Assembly (NCBI GenBank): GCA_900316505.1
Contig: ONDH01000012.1
Location: 1-64,000, forward strand
Direction: 5' to 3'
DNA: 64,000 nucleotides
Origin: an uncultured Prevotellaceae bacterium
GTDB taxonomy: Bacteria > Bacteroidota > Bacteroidia > Bacteroidales > Bacteroidaceae
A program made the position numbers and the translations under genes. Below the pieces are notes generated by a model. It searched no databases, was not told where the DNA came from, and saw only the letters and a list, made by a program, of their open reading frames with translations. Positions 10,543 to 18,932 of this stretch are shown piece after piece. How positions within the stretch are numbered: position 1 is the first letter of the stretch; each line of letters opens with the position of its first letter.

Positions 10543-10626
10543 TTGAATATGCCTTTTTATGTTATTGTCTTCAATCTCTGATAGTAAGGAAACGACTGCG
10601 CGTTCACAGAGATTCATAATCGCTTG

Positions 10627-10658
10627 CAAAGTTAATGCTTTTACATCTTTTAGTCAAA
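10627..10658 (-). promoter_or_regulatory. Bacteroidota promoter of the DUF4468-porin operon
   Basis: Read on the minus strand: TTTG (complement of 10655-10658), a 20-bp spacer, TAACTTTG (complement of 10627-10634). The start codon is 85 bp downstream. Confidence 0.8.
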
Positions 10659-10724
10659 TATTTATTTCAAAATAATCTAAAATGGCCAGATAAAGCAAAG
10701 AAGAACACAGAAAGGAAACAGAAA

Positions 10725-10746
10725 GGAGGCGCCGTCAGACGTCTCC
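10725..10746 (-). terminator. Hairpin downstream of the sigma/anti-sigma operon
   Basis: GGAGGCG (10725-10731) pairs with CGTCTCC (10740-10746) around an 8-base loop. It lies about 50 bp past the stop of the CpxP-like gene, followed on the minus strand by a weakly T-rich stretch. Confidence 0.5.
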
Positions 10747-10794
10747 TCACGAAAATGTTTCACTCTAATTATCTTGTAGTCAAACAAGACTTGA

Positions 10795-11307
10795 TTATTT
10801 CCTGTTGTTATCGTTCCAACGTGGCGGTGACCATCTATTGGTATTACTCCTACCTGGTTGGAACTGGTTGAGAGCTTCTACTTGGAAGCGTGCCAACGCC
10901 ACTCTCACCGCATAAATCTTTTTCCATGACAAGACTGTGTGAAATTTCTTGTAATAAGTCTGCTCTACCTTACGGCTCTCAATTTCGAGACTTGTCACCC
11001 GCATCACCATCTGTTCATAGTCACTCTCACTGATGTTCGTGTTGCGGAACGCCTTCATCATGATATCCCTCTGCTGTTTTCCAAGCTGACGCTGCTTATT
11101 CTGCATCTCATTGAGAAGAGGAAAAAATTTAGCAGATTCAGCTTCGGTCAAGTGGGACTCACGTGCCACGAACTCGTTCATACGTTTCGTGTACAATTCA
11201 GGATTGAATTCAGCACGTGGGTTTTGAATTCGTCCAAAGCCTTGGTTTTGTGCATTCACACAAAAGCAGACCAACAGGGTTGTGATGACTAAAACAAATC
11301 TCTTCAT
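10795..11307 (-). CDS. Spy/CpxP-like periplasmic protein
   Basis: A 170-aa exported protein: signal peptide to about residue 19 (VCFCVNAQ), then a helical body with LTEAESAKFFPLLNEMQNKQRQL and a second helical hairpin, the layout of Spy/CpxP/LTXXQ periplasmic stress proteins. The C-terminus is Asn/Arg/Trp-rich. It is the third gene after an ECF sigma factor and a membrane anti-sigma-like protein, so it may be the periplasmic sensor or effector of that envelope-stress switch, by analogy with CnrX/CpxP arrangements. That role is inference. Confidence 0.65.
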   Translation of the reverse strand: MKRFVLVITTLLVCFCVNAQNQGFGRIQNPRAEFNPELYTKRMNEFVARESHLTEAESAKFFPLLNEMQNKQRQLGKQQRDIMMKAFRNTNISESDYEQMVMRVTSLEIESRKVEQTYYKKFHTVLSWKKIYAVRVALARFQVEALNQFQPGRSNTNRWSPPRWNDNNRK

Positions 11308-11351
11308 GGATGATGTTACTTATTGAATGAGTTGCTACAGCAAGGATTGAG

Positions 11352-11777
11352 TTATTCGCCGAAATCCTCTTCTGATGACAAATAATAGTAAACATCCACA
11401 TTGTCCACCATTGTGTAGTTCATCAGATCTTCGTTGTAGTTGTCAGGACTGTACTGCACAGTAGTTACTGCCTTCTGCTGTTCAACCGGAGTGGAAGAAG
11501 GCATAGGTATAAACTTCAATGCAACAGTTGCAATGAGAACGAGCGATGCAGCAACTGAAATAGTACTAATCCAGAGGTTGCGACGACGGTTCTTATGAAT
11601 GCTGAACAGTTTCGCACTATGCGGAGTAACCGTTTCAACATTTTCAGGTTCATCTTGCTCAACGGAATCTATCTGCTCCATGATACGAGCAGTCAGATTG
11701 TCGAAATATTCATCAGACACCTTAAATGGGTATCTGCTGCCACCTGAGGCTAATATTCGGTTGTTCTTTGTACTCAT
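11352..11777 (-). CDS. Probable membrane anti-sigma factor
   Basis: A protein of about 141 aa with a cytoplasmic N-terminal part (about 1-70, with FKVSDEYFDNLTARIMEQID), one membrane helix (about 78-97, ISTISVAASLVLIATVAL) and a short acidic periplasmic tail. No catalytic domain is seen. Position directly after an ECF sigma gene and this topology suggest an anti-sigma factor. ATG at 11777 (STKNN follows) is preferred; another ATG lies two codons earlier. Confidence 0.65.
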   Translation of the reverse strand: MSTKNNRILASGGSRYPFKVSDEYFDNLTARIMEQIDSVEQDEPENVETVTPHSAKLFSIHKNRRRNLWISTISVAASLVLIATVALKFIPMPSSTPVEQQKAVTTVQYSPDNYNEDLMNYTMVDNVDVYYYLSSEEDFGE

Positions 11778-11858
11778 AATCATACTTTTTTTATTTGGTT
11801 ACTTTTGTGACTATATAATTTCTAAAAGGTTTAATTGTATTTGCGTTTTTTATTCATT

Positions 11859-12404
11859 TTATTCCTTTGAACGGATGAAGGCTGTAATTTTCTCCACCGC
11901 AATGTGATAAGAAGCTTTCAACGCTCCCACGCTTGTACCTACAAGGTCAGAAATCTCCTCGTACTTCTTGTCCTCGAAATACTTCATGCAAAAAACTTGC
12001 CTCTGCTTAGCTGGAAGAGTAGAGACAGCCTGCATGAGCAACTCTTGAGTATTGTCACCATCGAAATATTCATCAGCCACAAAACTTGCTTGCTCCACAA
12101 AGTCCTCATCGTCAATGGAGCTCATCTGTTTTTTCTGCTTGATGAAAGTGATGGATTCGTTGTATGCTATCCTATAGAGCCATGTGAAGATGGCTGAATC
12201 TCCCTTGAAGTTCTCCAATCCCCTCCATGCCTTGATAAACGTGTTTTGGAGCACATCGTCCGTGTCATCATGGTTCTGCACAACATAATGGATTTTCCAA
12301 TATAGCTGGCGTGAATAGACATTGACAATCTCTTCGAAGACCTTGCGCCTGCTCTGCGGGTCTTGAATCCTTTTCAATATGTCTTGTTCGTCTATCTTTG
12401 CCAT
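11859..12404 (-). CDS. RNA polymerase sigma factor, ECF subfamily
   Basis: A 181-aa sigma-70 family protein. Region 2 includes DTDDVLQNTFIKAWRGLENF and FTWLYRIAYNESI (about 45-90); region 4 includes LPAKQRQVFCMKYFEDKKYEEISDL and VGALKASYHIAVEKI (about 128-175). It redirects RNA polymerase to a stress regulon. It heads an operon with the anti-sigma-like and CpxP-like genes; no TAnnTTTG box is visible upstream, so it may be autoregulated through its own promoter type. Confidence 0.9.
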   Translation of the reverse strand: MAKIDEQDILKRIQDPQSRRKVFEEIVNVYSRQLYWKIHYVVQNHDDTDDVLQNTFIKAWRGLENFKGDSAIFTWLYRIAYNESITFIKQKKQMSSIDDEDFVEQASFVADEYFDGDNTQELLMQAVSTLPAKQRQVFCMKYFEDKKYEEISDLVGTSVGALKASYHIAVEKITAFIRSKE

Positions 12405-12452
12405 CTCGGGATGTGCTACTTAACCGTCTTGAGAGGTGAGTATTTTACATAA

Positions 12453-12503
12453 AAAAAGTGAAAGGCCTTCAATCCGTTTGGACAAGACAAACTTTCACTT
12501 TTT
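12453..12503. terminator. Long-stem hairpin between the sigma operon and the secretion-tail gene
   Basis: AAAAAGTGAAAG (from 12453) pairs perfectly with CTTTCACTTTTT (to 12503), forming a 12-bp stem with a U-rich end on either strand. It lies 52 bp after the stop of the minus-strand gene at 12555. Confidence 0.7.
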
Positions 12504-12554
12504 GTGTTTATGATAAATCATTAACCCTTTCTCTAAAAGGAGGAGTTGATGTTT

Positions 12555-12884
12555 TTAGTGTAGGTAAATCTTACGAGTGAACTTGCCAATCTTAACGATG
12601 TAGTATCCACGTTGCAAATGGCTGAGTTCAAAGGATTTGGATGCACTGTCAATAGTTTGTGTATATACCTTTTCACCTGTAATACCGTACACTTCCAAAG
12701 CCTGTCCCTCTGCATTCTTCACGCGGATGGTAGAACCACTGACCGATATGCTCACCTGATTCTGTCCCATCTCTATTTGGCTATTCTGCGCTTCTTCCAC
12801 TTCTGCCATCATCGTAACAGGAAGTGCCGACAGACACATAACCAACAGGAAGGCTTTTGATATTTTATGTATAGATTTTACCAT
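12555..12884 (-). CDS. Exported mini-protein resembling an isolated T9SS sorting domain
   Basis: About 109 aa: signal peptide (AFLLVMCLSALPVTMMAE), a short acidic linker, then a beta domain with VSISVSGSTIRVKNAEGQ, LEVYGITGEKVYTQTI, FELSHLQRGYYIVKIG and KFTRKIYL. This strand pattern matches the type A C-terminal sorting domain of the Bacteroidota type IX secretion system, yet almost no cargo precedes it. ATG 12884 is chosen because the longer frame begins at TTG and the promoter fits. It may be a decayed cargo gene or a free-standing domain. Confidence 0.7.
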   Translation of the reverse strand: MVKSIHKISKAFLLVMCLSALPVTMMAEVEEAQNSQIEMGQNQVSISVSGSTIRVKNAEGQALEVYGITGEKVYTQTIDSASKSFELSHLQRGYYIVKIGKFTRKIYLH

Positions 12885-12904
12885 ATACAATACGTTTTAT
12901 GATG

Positions 12905-12936
12905 CAAATATAGAGCTTTTTTCATTTATCACCAAA
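12905..12936 (-). promoter_or_regulatory. Bacteroidota promoter of the sorting-domain gene
   Basis: Minus strand: TTTG (complement of 12933-12936), a 20-bp spacer, TATATTTG (complement of 12905-12912), 21 bp before the start codon. Confidence 0.8.
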
Positions 12937-13034
12937 TTTTTTTTAAAAAAACTCACTTTTACACAATAAATACAAACAATGGCTGACACGATGCCAGCCA
13001 TTGCTTATATATATAATAATGTGTGAAGTGTTCT

Positions 13035-15185
13035 TTAGAAGAACTTATAACGGTTGTCCTTCACCTTCGCTTTCATATAGAGCGAGTTGATGATGGTGCT
13101 CGACGCATTGCGGAAATTACCCATAGCAATGGTGGATTCCTCCGCCTTCGCATCAAACTTTTCGTCCGTCTTGGTCTTGTTGATCACCTGAATCATATAC
13201 ACACCATTGTTGCCCTTCACAGGACCTGCAAAAGCACCCTTGGCTGTCTTGGCTGCCAATGCGCTCACAAGTGGTTCAGAAGCACCCGTCGAAGCAATGA
13301 ATGCAGGAGCACTAAACGAAACATGTTTGATAGTGTCCACCACAACATCCTTCAATTTCCGTGCATCAGCCATGCTCTTCACGTTCTTAGCAGACTCGTA
13401 TATCTTGGCAATCTTCTTCTCAGTCTTTACCATCTCGGTCAGTTCATCCTTCAACTTCTCCTGTGAGCGATAGCCTTCCTTGTTGACACCAGTCAAAGCG
13501 ACTAACAACAAGTGGTCATTGCTGCCACATTCGTAGAGAGGAGACACATCGCCTTCCTTAGCCTCATCAAACACCCACTTCAATGCATCGCGAGTGGCAC
13601 GGATGCCTGCAATGCCATGAGCTGATGCAGCCAAGTCGTTAAGTGGACGAACCGTGTAGCCGCTCTTGGCTGCGTTTGCCTCAATCTTTTCCAGCGTGTT
13701 GTTCTCAGCTACAAACGAAGAGAACTTATTGTATTCCTTACTGTAAGTGTCGTCAGAGAACTTCAGTTCCTTCACCACAGCTGCAACATTGTACTTCATC
13801 ACAGGATTGGCGGTCTTCAGAACCTGCAGGATGATGGTTGAACCATTCTCCAACTTCAGTTTCTTGGTCTCGCCACCATTCATACCGAAAATTGTGTTGA
13901 TGTAAAGAGAGTTGTCTGCATCCAATGCAGCACCCTGATACTGAGCGGTAGCAACCCATGAAGAGTCACCCTCTTGGTTGTACTTCTTGGCAATGTCCTT
14001 GAAGTTAGCACCAGCGCTGAGGGCAGTCATGATGCTGTCAGCCTTCTTGGCAATGTCTGCTTCGTCCTTGCCAATCACACCCAGTTGGCGGAACAACACA
14101 GAGTCTGGCTGAGTTGTCTTACCCAATACTTTATATGTATAGTATGTATTGGTCATTGGGTCGAACGAAGGAGTCTTCACCACTCCCACAGCTGTAGAAT
14201 CGAGGGTAGATGAAATCATGCTTGGGAAAGCATCCTTTGACTTGTAAACGTCTGAATAAGGAAGCAGAGATGCTGCCTGACGAGTCACGTTACCTGCAGT
14301 GGCGTTGCTGGTAGCAGCAGCCAGTTTAGAAGCAGCATCAGCCATCTCTTTTTCAGTCACCTTTTTGTCCGCATCGCTTGCTACGACAGCCACATCGATT
14401 ATCTTCACGTCACGGGTTTCAATAAACTGCTGATACTGTTCTTTATCTTCGTTGTACTTAGCAGTCAGTTCTTCATCTGTCACCTTCACATCGTCATCTT
14501 TTACCGATGCTGCAGGGATGGCAGCAAGCAAGAGGTCTGATTCTTCAGCGCGACCTTCATAAACCAGCTTTGCTTCCACAGGGTTAGAAAGGAAACACTG
14601 AGAGAGCAACACCTGATACTTTTGGGTGAGCAACTGGTCACGAATCTGACGCTGTGCAAACAAATAGTACTTGTAAATCTTCTCATAAGTCTCAGGAATC
14701 TGAGTGCCAGACTCCTTCAGTTTCTTATACTCAGAGAGGAACTGGTTCACCATGGCGAAGTCATAGCGTCCTGTCTGTTGGTTCATGAACACTGGCACCT
14801 GAAGCATCTGGCTGAAACCTGTCTTCACGATGTCAGAAATTTCAGCGTCACTCACTGCGAGACCAAGTTTCTCACACTGAGTCTGGATGAGTTGTTGCTG
14901 CACGTACGTCTGCCAAGCCTCATCCTTGATGCGATTCAACTCATCTTCACTGAAAGAGCTCTTCTGCTGAGCAATTTCGTAGTAAGTCTGCATGTCGTCA
15001 ACTAATTTCTGATAGTCTTGAATGGAAATGGACTTTCCGTCCACTTCTCCGACTTGCTGGCTTGATTTCTGAAAGAGGCTCTCAAGGCCTCTGAATAAGT
15101 CTCCGGCGACGAAAAGGAACAACGCCACCGCAATGATGGTCACAAGGAGCACGCCCTTGCTTCTGATTTTTTGTAATGCTGCCAT
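13035..15185 (-). CDS. PpiD/SurA-type periplasmic peptidyl-prolyl isomerase
   Basis: A 716-aa protein anchored by one N-terminal membrane helix (GVLLVTIIAVALFLFVAGDL, about 11-30). A SurA-N-like helical domain follows (VDGKSISIQDYQKLVDDM onward). A parvulin-like region near 350-440 contains SVLFRQLGVIGKDEADIAKKADSI and NFKDIAKKYN, and a second chaperone-like helical region makes up the C-terminus. It should assist folding of exported proteins at the outer face of the inner membrane. Length is typical of Bacteroidota PpiD homologues. It stands alone between the sorting-domain gene and a divergent esterase. Confidence 0.88.
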   Translation of the reverse strand: MAALQKIRSKGVLLVTIIAVALFLFVAGDLFRGLESLFQKSSQQVGEVDGKSISIQDYQKLVDDMQTYYEIAQQKSSFSEDELNRIKDEAWQTYVQQQLIQTQCEKLGLAVSDAEISDIVKTGFSQMLQVPVFMNQQTGRYDFAMVNQFLSEYKKLKESGTQIPETYEKIYKYYLFAQRQIRDQLLTQKYQVLLSQCFLSNPVEAKLVYEGRAEESDLLLAAIPAASVKDDDVKVTDEELTAKYNEDKEQYQQFIETRDVKIIDVAVVASDADKKVTEKEMADAASKLAAATSNATAGNVTRQAASLLPYSDVYKSKDAFPSMISSTLDSTAVGVVKTPSFDPMTNTYYTYKVLGKTTQPDSVLFRQLGVIGKDEADIAKKADSIMTALSAGANFKDIAKKYNQEGDSSWVATAQYQGAALDADNSLYINTIFGMNGGETKKLKLENGSTIILQVLKTANPVMKYNVAAVVKELKFSDDTYSKEYNKFSSFVAENNTLEKIEANAAKSGYTVRPLNDLAASAHGIAGIRATRDALKWVFDEAKEGDVSPLYECGSNDHLLLVALTGVNKEGYRSQEKLKDELTEMVKTEKKIAKIYESAKNVKSMADARKLKDVVVDTIKHVSFSAPAFIASTGASEPLVSALAAKTAKGAFAGPVKGNNGVYMIQVINKTKTDEKFDAKAEESTIAMGNFRNASSTIINSLYMKAKVKDNRYKFF

Positions 15186-15421
15186 TTTTTATTATTTTTT
15201 TATTGTTTGTTACGCTAGTCATCTACGTTTCCGTAAGGCTTTCACCCCACGAAATCGCAAAATCATGCAAAATTACGAAAAAATTCTCATCCGAACATGA
15301 TGTTAGCAAAGATTTTTTCAAATATATTCCTTTTTTTATCAAACACCACAAGTTTTGTCCATTCCCTCATGTATAATGAAAATACTTGTACAATTTGTCC
15401 AGTTAATCGCAAACTATTTGC

Positions 15422-15429
15422 TATCTTTG
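15422..15429 (+). promoter_or_regulatory. Possible -7 box of the esterase gene
   Basis: TATCTTTG fits TAnnTTTG; a TTTG at 15394-15397 is four bases further away than the optimum. The rest of the gap 15186-15478 is AT-rich and shows nothing else except a TAATTTTG-like box for the divergent isomerase gene (complement of 15268-15275). Confidence 0.45.
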
Positions 15430-15478
15430 TCCTCGAAATACCCCAATGGAGACAATCAAACAACTAACAGCCATAGAT

Positions 15479-16651
15479 ATGAAGAAAACCACCCAAAGTC
15501 TGCTTGGCGTCCTGCTAACAGCAATTGCCTGCACACAAGTTGCAGCCCAAAATTATCGTGAGAACTTTCCCGAAGACTCCTATTCACCAGTGACCAACAC
15601 CAACCGTACCTCCTACCCTCGCGTGCTGGCCGACAATAGCGTGATGTTCCATGTAAACGCACCTCAGGCACAAAACGTACAAATAGATCTTGGTGGCACC
15701 AAGTACGACATGAAGAAGTCAGCGTCCGGCGCGTGGACTCTCACCACCAAGCCACAAGTACCTGGATTTCACTACTATTCGCTAATCATTGACGGAGTGT
15801 CCGTATCCGACCCTGCCAGCCAAACGTTCTACGGGTGTAGCCGATGGTCAAGTGCCATCGAAGTGAAGGAAACTGGCATGGCCGATTTCGAAATACAGCA
15901 AGTGCCGCATGGAGAGGTGCGTACTGTTCACTATTACTCCAAGGTTGAGGAGACATGGCGCCCCCTGCTCATCTATACCCCCGCAGGTTACGATGAAGGA
16001 AAACAGTCATATCCTGTTGTTTACATCCAGCATGGAGGTGGAGAGGACCATCGCGGATGGATGGAACAGGGACGCACCGCCCAAATTATGGACAACCTCA
16101 TCGCAGCAGGCAAGGCTGTTCCAATGATTGTAGTGAGTGCCAATAGCAATGTCCGTTCACGCAATGGTGGAATGGGAGGGGGTTACAGTTGGCAAGGCAT
16201 GCAGACCTTTCGCAGCGAACTGATTGACAACGTGATACCCTTTGTTGAGAAGAACTTTCGTGTAAAGAAAGACCGCAAGAATCGCGCCATGTGTGGACTT
16301 TCAATGGGTGGTGGTCAATCGTTTTACATCGGTTTGCGAGATCCCGATGTGTTTGCCAACGTGGGCGTATTTTCAACAGGCATGTTCGGAGGAATATCTG
16401 GTGCATCAAACTTTGACTTAGAAGCTGAGGTTCCTGGCATGCTGACTGACACGAAGACATTCAACAATCAATTGGACGTGTTCTTCATAAGTTGTGGCGA
16501 GCAGGATCCCCGCATTGAGTACACACGCAGTATCGTTAAAAAGATGCGTGATAGCGGTGTTAACGTACGTTTCAGTTCCTATCTGGGTGACCATGAGTGG
16601 CAAGTATGGCGTAAGTCGCTCCACGAATTCGCGCAGTATCTATTCAAATAA
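15479..16651 (+). CDS. Secreted alpha/beta-hydrolase esterase with N-terminal E-set domain
   Basis: About 390 aa. Signal peptide ends near CTQVAAQ. Residues about 40-140 form an immunoglobulin-like E-set/CBM48-like domain (MFHVNAPQAQNVQIDLGG, GFHYYSLIIDGV). The C-terminal hydrolase has the GLSMGGGQS nucleophile elbow (Ser about 275), Asp in SCGEQDPR and His in LGDHEWQVWRKSL. This is the layout of carbohydrate esterase family 1 enzymes such as feruloyl or acetylxylan esterases, so removal of acyl groups from plant polysaccharide is likely. The ATG at 15479 starts the signal peptide; a longer frame from 15446 is less likely. Confidence 0.85.
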   Translation: MKKTTQSLLGVLLTAIACTQVAAQNYRENFPEDSYSPVTNTNRTSYPRVLADNSVMFHVNAPQAQNVQIDLGGTKYDMKKSASGAWTLTTKPQVPGFHYYSLIIDGVSVSDPASQTFYGCSRWSSAIEVKETGMADFEIQQVPHGEVRTVHYYSKVEETWRPLLIYTPAGYDEGKQSYPVVYIQHGGGEDHRGWMEQGRTAQIMDNLIAAGKAVPMIVVSANSNVRSRNGGMGGGYSWQGMQTFRSELIDNVIPFVEKNFRVKKDRKNRAMCGLSMGGGQSFYIGLRDPDVFANVGVFSTGMFGGISGASNFDLEAEVPGMLTDTKTFNNQLDVFFISCGEQDPRIEYTRSIVKKMRDSGVNVRFSSYLGDHEWQVWRKSLHEFAQYLFK

Positions 16652-16672
16652 CCTGATAACCAGATAACAGCT

Positions 16673-16760
16673 CTTCCGTAGCCACCATAGTGAGACTTCC
16701 GTAAAGACATGCGTGAGTCCCTCGTAAAGACACCAATGCATACGAAAGACATCTGAGGTC
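16673..16760 (+). repeat. Degenerate tandem repeat, period about 23-25 bp
   Basis: Units begin CTTCCGTAGCC, CTTCCGTAAAGAC, CTCGTAAAGAC and CGAAAGACAT, about 22-25 bp apart, just after the esterase gene. There are no identical spacers or repeats, so it is not a CRISPR array. Confidence 0.5.
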
Positions 16761-16796
16761 ATGCCAGATAAATGAAAACAGTTCAGATTTATCGTG

Positions 16797-16846
16797 AACG
16801 ATATATCGTTAAACAATCTTAAAGTTTTAAACAAATCGCTTGCGAT
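16797..16846 (+). promoter_or_regulatory. Candidate operators upstream of the peroxidase operon
   Basis: AACGATATATCGTT (16797-16810) is a perfect 14-bp palindrome. ATCGC-TT-GCGAT (16835-16846) is a second dyad that overlaps the -33 position of the promoter. A third ATCGCAA half-site lies at 16872-16878. MarR/OhrR proteins bind such dyads, and an OhrR-type gene is second in this operon, so autoregulation is likely. Confidence 0.55.
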
Positions 16847-16870
16847 ATAAATAATAATCCCCTACCTTTG
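16839..16870 (+). promoter_or_regulatory. Promoter of the peroxidase-OhrR operon
   Basis: TACCTTTG at 16863-16870 is a perfect -7 element; the -33 position (16839-16842) reads CTTG rather than TTTG. The start codon is 40 bp downstream. Confidence 0.65.
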
Positions 16871-16910
16871 CATCGCAAACGACATAAACAACAATATAAT
16901 AATACTAAGT

Positions 16911-17465
16911 ATGGAAAAGATTTATGATTTCAAAGCTTTGACAAGCAAAGGTAAAGAACTGGATTTTGCACAGTTCGAAGGTAAAGTACTGCTTATCGTG
17001 AATACTGCAAGTAAGTGCGGATTCACTCCTCAATTTGCAGGATTGGAGACCTTAAACCAGAAGTATAAGGACAAGGGACTGGTAGTGATTGGTTTCCCAT
17101 GCAACCAGTTCAAGGAGCAAGATCCTGGAACTGATGGCCAAATTGAAGAGTTTTGCCAGCTGAACTATGGCGTGACTTTTCAAATCATGAAAAAGACGGA
17201 CGTGAATGGCTCTGCTGCAGAACCGATCTTTGAATATCTCAAGACACAAGCCTCCACAGAGGAATATCATGGTTTGAAGGCAAAGACCATGAAGACACTG
17301 TTCAAGACGCTGAGCAAGAGCGTGGAGAAAGACAGTGACATCAAGTGGAACTTTACCAAGTTCCTCATTTCGAAAGATGGCAAGACCATCAAGCGTTATG
17401 CTCCGACCACAAACCCGGAAGATTTCGCAAAGGACGTTGAAGATTTCATCAATAAAAGTGTATAA
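16911..17465 (+). CDS. Glutathione peroxidase family protein, cytoplasmic
   Basis: A 184-aa thiol peroxidase of the GPx family. The peroxidatic Cys36 lies in VNTASKCGFTPQF, followed by GFPCNQFKEQDPG and the Trp/Asn motif IKWNFTKFLI near 145. It reduces hydroperoxides, probably with thioredoxin since Bacteroidota GPx enzymes are Cys-type. No signal peptide, so cytoplasmic. First gene of a run that continues with an OhrR-type regulator and an exported GPx paralogue, which points to control by organic peroxides. Confidence 0.92.
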   Translation: MEKIYDFKALTSKGKELDFAQFEGKVLLIVNTASKCGFTPQFAGLETLNQKYKDKGLVVIGFPCNQFKEQDPGTDGQIEEFCQLNYGVTFQIMKKTDVNGSAAEPIFEYLKTQASTEEYHGLKAKTMKTLFKTLSKSVEKDSDIKWNFTKFLISKDGKTIKRYAPTTNPEDFAKDVEDFINKSV

Positions 17466-17482
17466 ACAGGAATTAAATCATC

Positions 17483-17920
17483 ATGCATGCAGAATTGCAA
17501 CTCGACAATCAAATCTGTTTCCGGCTATACACAGCTTCAAGGCTGATTACACAGGCCTACACTCCTATACTGTCGGAATTGGGCATCACTTACCCACAAT
17601 ACCTCGTGCTAATGGTACTTTGGGAAAAAGACAACCAACCTGTTAATGACATCGCCCACCGGTTACTTTTGGAAACCAACACAGTAACTCCCCTACTCCA
17701 ACGCATGGAGAAAATAGAACTTGTCAAACGCCAAAAAGGCAAGTTGGACAAACGTCAGCATATCGTACGTCTAACAAAAAAAGGCAGGGAGATGGAAGAG
17801 AAGGCCTATGCTCTGATTCCAACCGGTATGGGGAAACAGTTATCTGCCTGTCCAATGCAACTTGAAGACTATCAGCATTTGGCACAAGAACTCGACTCAA
17901 TTATCAGCTCACTTAAATAA
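17483..17920 (+). CDS. ohrR: OhrR-type MarR-family peroxide-sensing regulator
   Basis: A 145-aa winged-helix protein. The N-terminus LDNQICFRLYTASRLITQAY and ITYPQYLVLMVLWEKD closely follow Bacillus OhrR, including the single reactive Cys (Cys12 here) that organic hydroperoxides oxidise to release DNA. The wing region contains LVKRQKGKLDKRQHIVRLT. It sits between two GPx genes with 17- and 18-bp gaps and probably represses the whole operon through the dyads at 16797-16846. A family match to a sensor does not prove the inducer here. Confidence 0.85.
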   Translation: MHAELQLDNQICFRLYTASRLITQAYTPILSELGITYPQYLVLMVLWEKDNQPVNDIAHRLLLETNTVTPLLQRMEKIELVKRQKGKLDKRQHIVRLTKKGREMEEKAYALIPTGMGKQLSACPMQLEDYQHLAQELDSIISSLK

Positions 17921-17938
17921 AAAACACACAATTAAGAC

Positions 17939-18547
17939 ATGAAGAGAAAAATGACAGCTTGCCTTTTGGCAATCGCAAGTGTATTGTGTACATCTGCACA
18001 AGGCATTTATGATATCAAGGTGAAGGACGACTCTGGCAAGGACGTGTCTCTTGCAGACTACAAGGGCAAAGTGCTGCTTATTGTAAACACTGCCACCCGT
18101 TGTGGATTCACACCGCAATACACAGAACTGGAAGCACTCTATGAGAAATATCATGGAGAGGGTCTGGAGATTCTCGACTTTCCATGCAATCAGTTTGGTG
18201 CACAAGCTCCTGGAACAATTCAGGAGATTCATCAGTTTTGTACTGCCAATTTCAACATCAAATTTCCACAGTTTGATAAGATTGAGGTGAATGGAGCGAA
18301 CGAGTCTCCTCTCTACACCTACCTGAAGAGCCAGAAAAACTTTGCCGGTTTCGACCTCAACGATGAAAGGGGCAAGATGATGGATGGAATGCTGCGCAGG
18401 CAGGATGCCGATTATGACAAAAGCACTGACATTAAGTGGAACTTCACCAAGTTCCTCGTCACCCGCGATGGCAAGGTGGTGAAGCGTTACGAACCCACTG
18501 ACAAAATAAGCGACATCGAAACTGACATCAACACAGAACTGAAATGA
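17939..18547 (+). CDS. Glutathione peroxidase family protein, exported
   Basis: A 202-aa GPx paralogue with an N-terminal signal (CLLAIASVLCTSAQG, cleavage near residue 20). The peroxidatic Cys55 is in VNTATRCGFTPQY; DFPCNQFGAQAPG and IKWNFTKFLV complete the family motifs. It should reduce hydroperoxides in the periplasm, complementing the cytoplasmic enzyme encoded two genes upstream. The pair of GPx enzymes in two compartments under one OhrR-type regulator is notable. Confidence 0.9.
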   Translation: MKRKMTACLLAIASVLCTSAQGIYDIKVKDDSGKDVSLADYKGKVLLIVNTATRCGFTPQYTELEALYEKYHGEGLEILDFPCNQFGAQAPGTIQEIHQFCTANFNIKFPQFDKIEVNGANESPLYTYLKSQKNFAGFDLNDERGKMMDGMLRRQDADYDKSTDIKWNFTKFLVTRDGKVVKRYEPTDKISDIETDINTELK

Positions 18548-18569
18548 AACATATCTGCAAGATGGGACA

Positions 18570-18872
18570 ATGAAAATGAAGAAGATGTTCAACCCTGTAA
18601 AGGACAGAGTGGCACATGCCATCAAGAAAGTGAAAAAATGGCTACAATCCCTTTCCTTCAGGACTGGCGTCATTGTACTAACGTGCTGTATTCCATTTTA
18701 CATCCTGTCATTGACCCAGATGTTACTTCCCATAAGCACTACCACAAAGGGTGTGCTTTGGGCTGTCCTTTTGGGTTTGGCCAAGACATGCCAATATAGC
18801 GGTCTTACGATTTTGGGTGTGGAGGGATACAATCAACTGAAGCGCTGGGTGGAACGGAAAAAAGCCCAATAA
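18570..18872 (+). CDS. Small membrane protein, transporter-suffix-like
   Basis: A 100-aa protein with a basic N-terminus, two membrane segments (about 34-54 and 58-78, with CCIPFYILSLTQMLLPIST and GLAKTCQYSGLTILG) and a basic C-terminal helix. It resembles the small domain annotated as 'transporter suffix' in Bacteroidota; I recall this rather than prove it. It lies 22 bp after the exported GPx and before the radical SAM gene, so it is probably part of the redox operon. Role unknown. Confidence 0.65.
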   Translation: MKMKKMFNPVKDRVAHAIKKVKKWLQSLSFRTGVIVLTCCIPFYILSLTQMLLPISTTTKGVLWAVLLGLAKTCQYSGLTILGVEGYNQLKRWVERKKAQ

Positions 18873-18932
18873 AATAGAGGAACATCTGTAAGAACAGAAG
18901 TAATTAACTATTAACCCAATTAGAAAACAAGA

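Noticed and set aside
10543..10629. 29-codon N-terminal extension of the DUF4468 protein
   Set aside because: The signal peptide begins at the later methionine, and the promoter boxes lie at the extension's end.
16673..16760. Similar 22-25 bp units after the esterase, considered as CRISPR or an attachment site
   Set aside because: Too degenerate and too few units; no integrase nearby.
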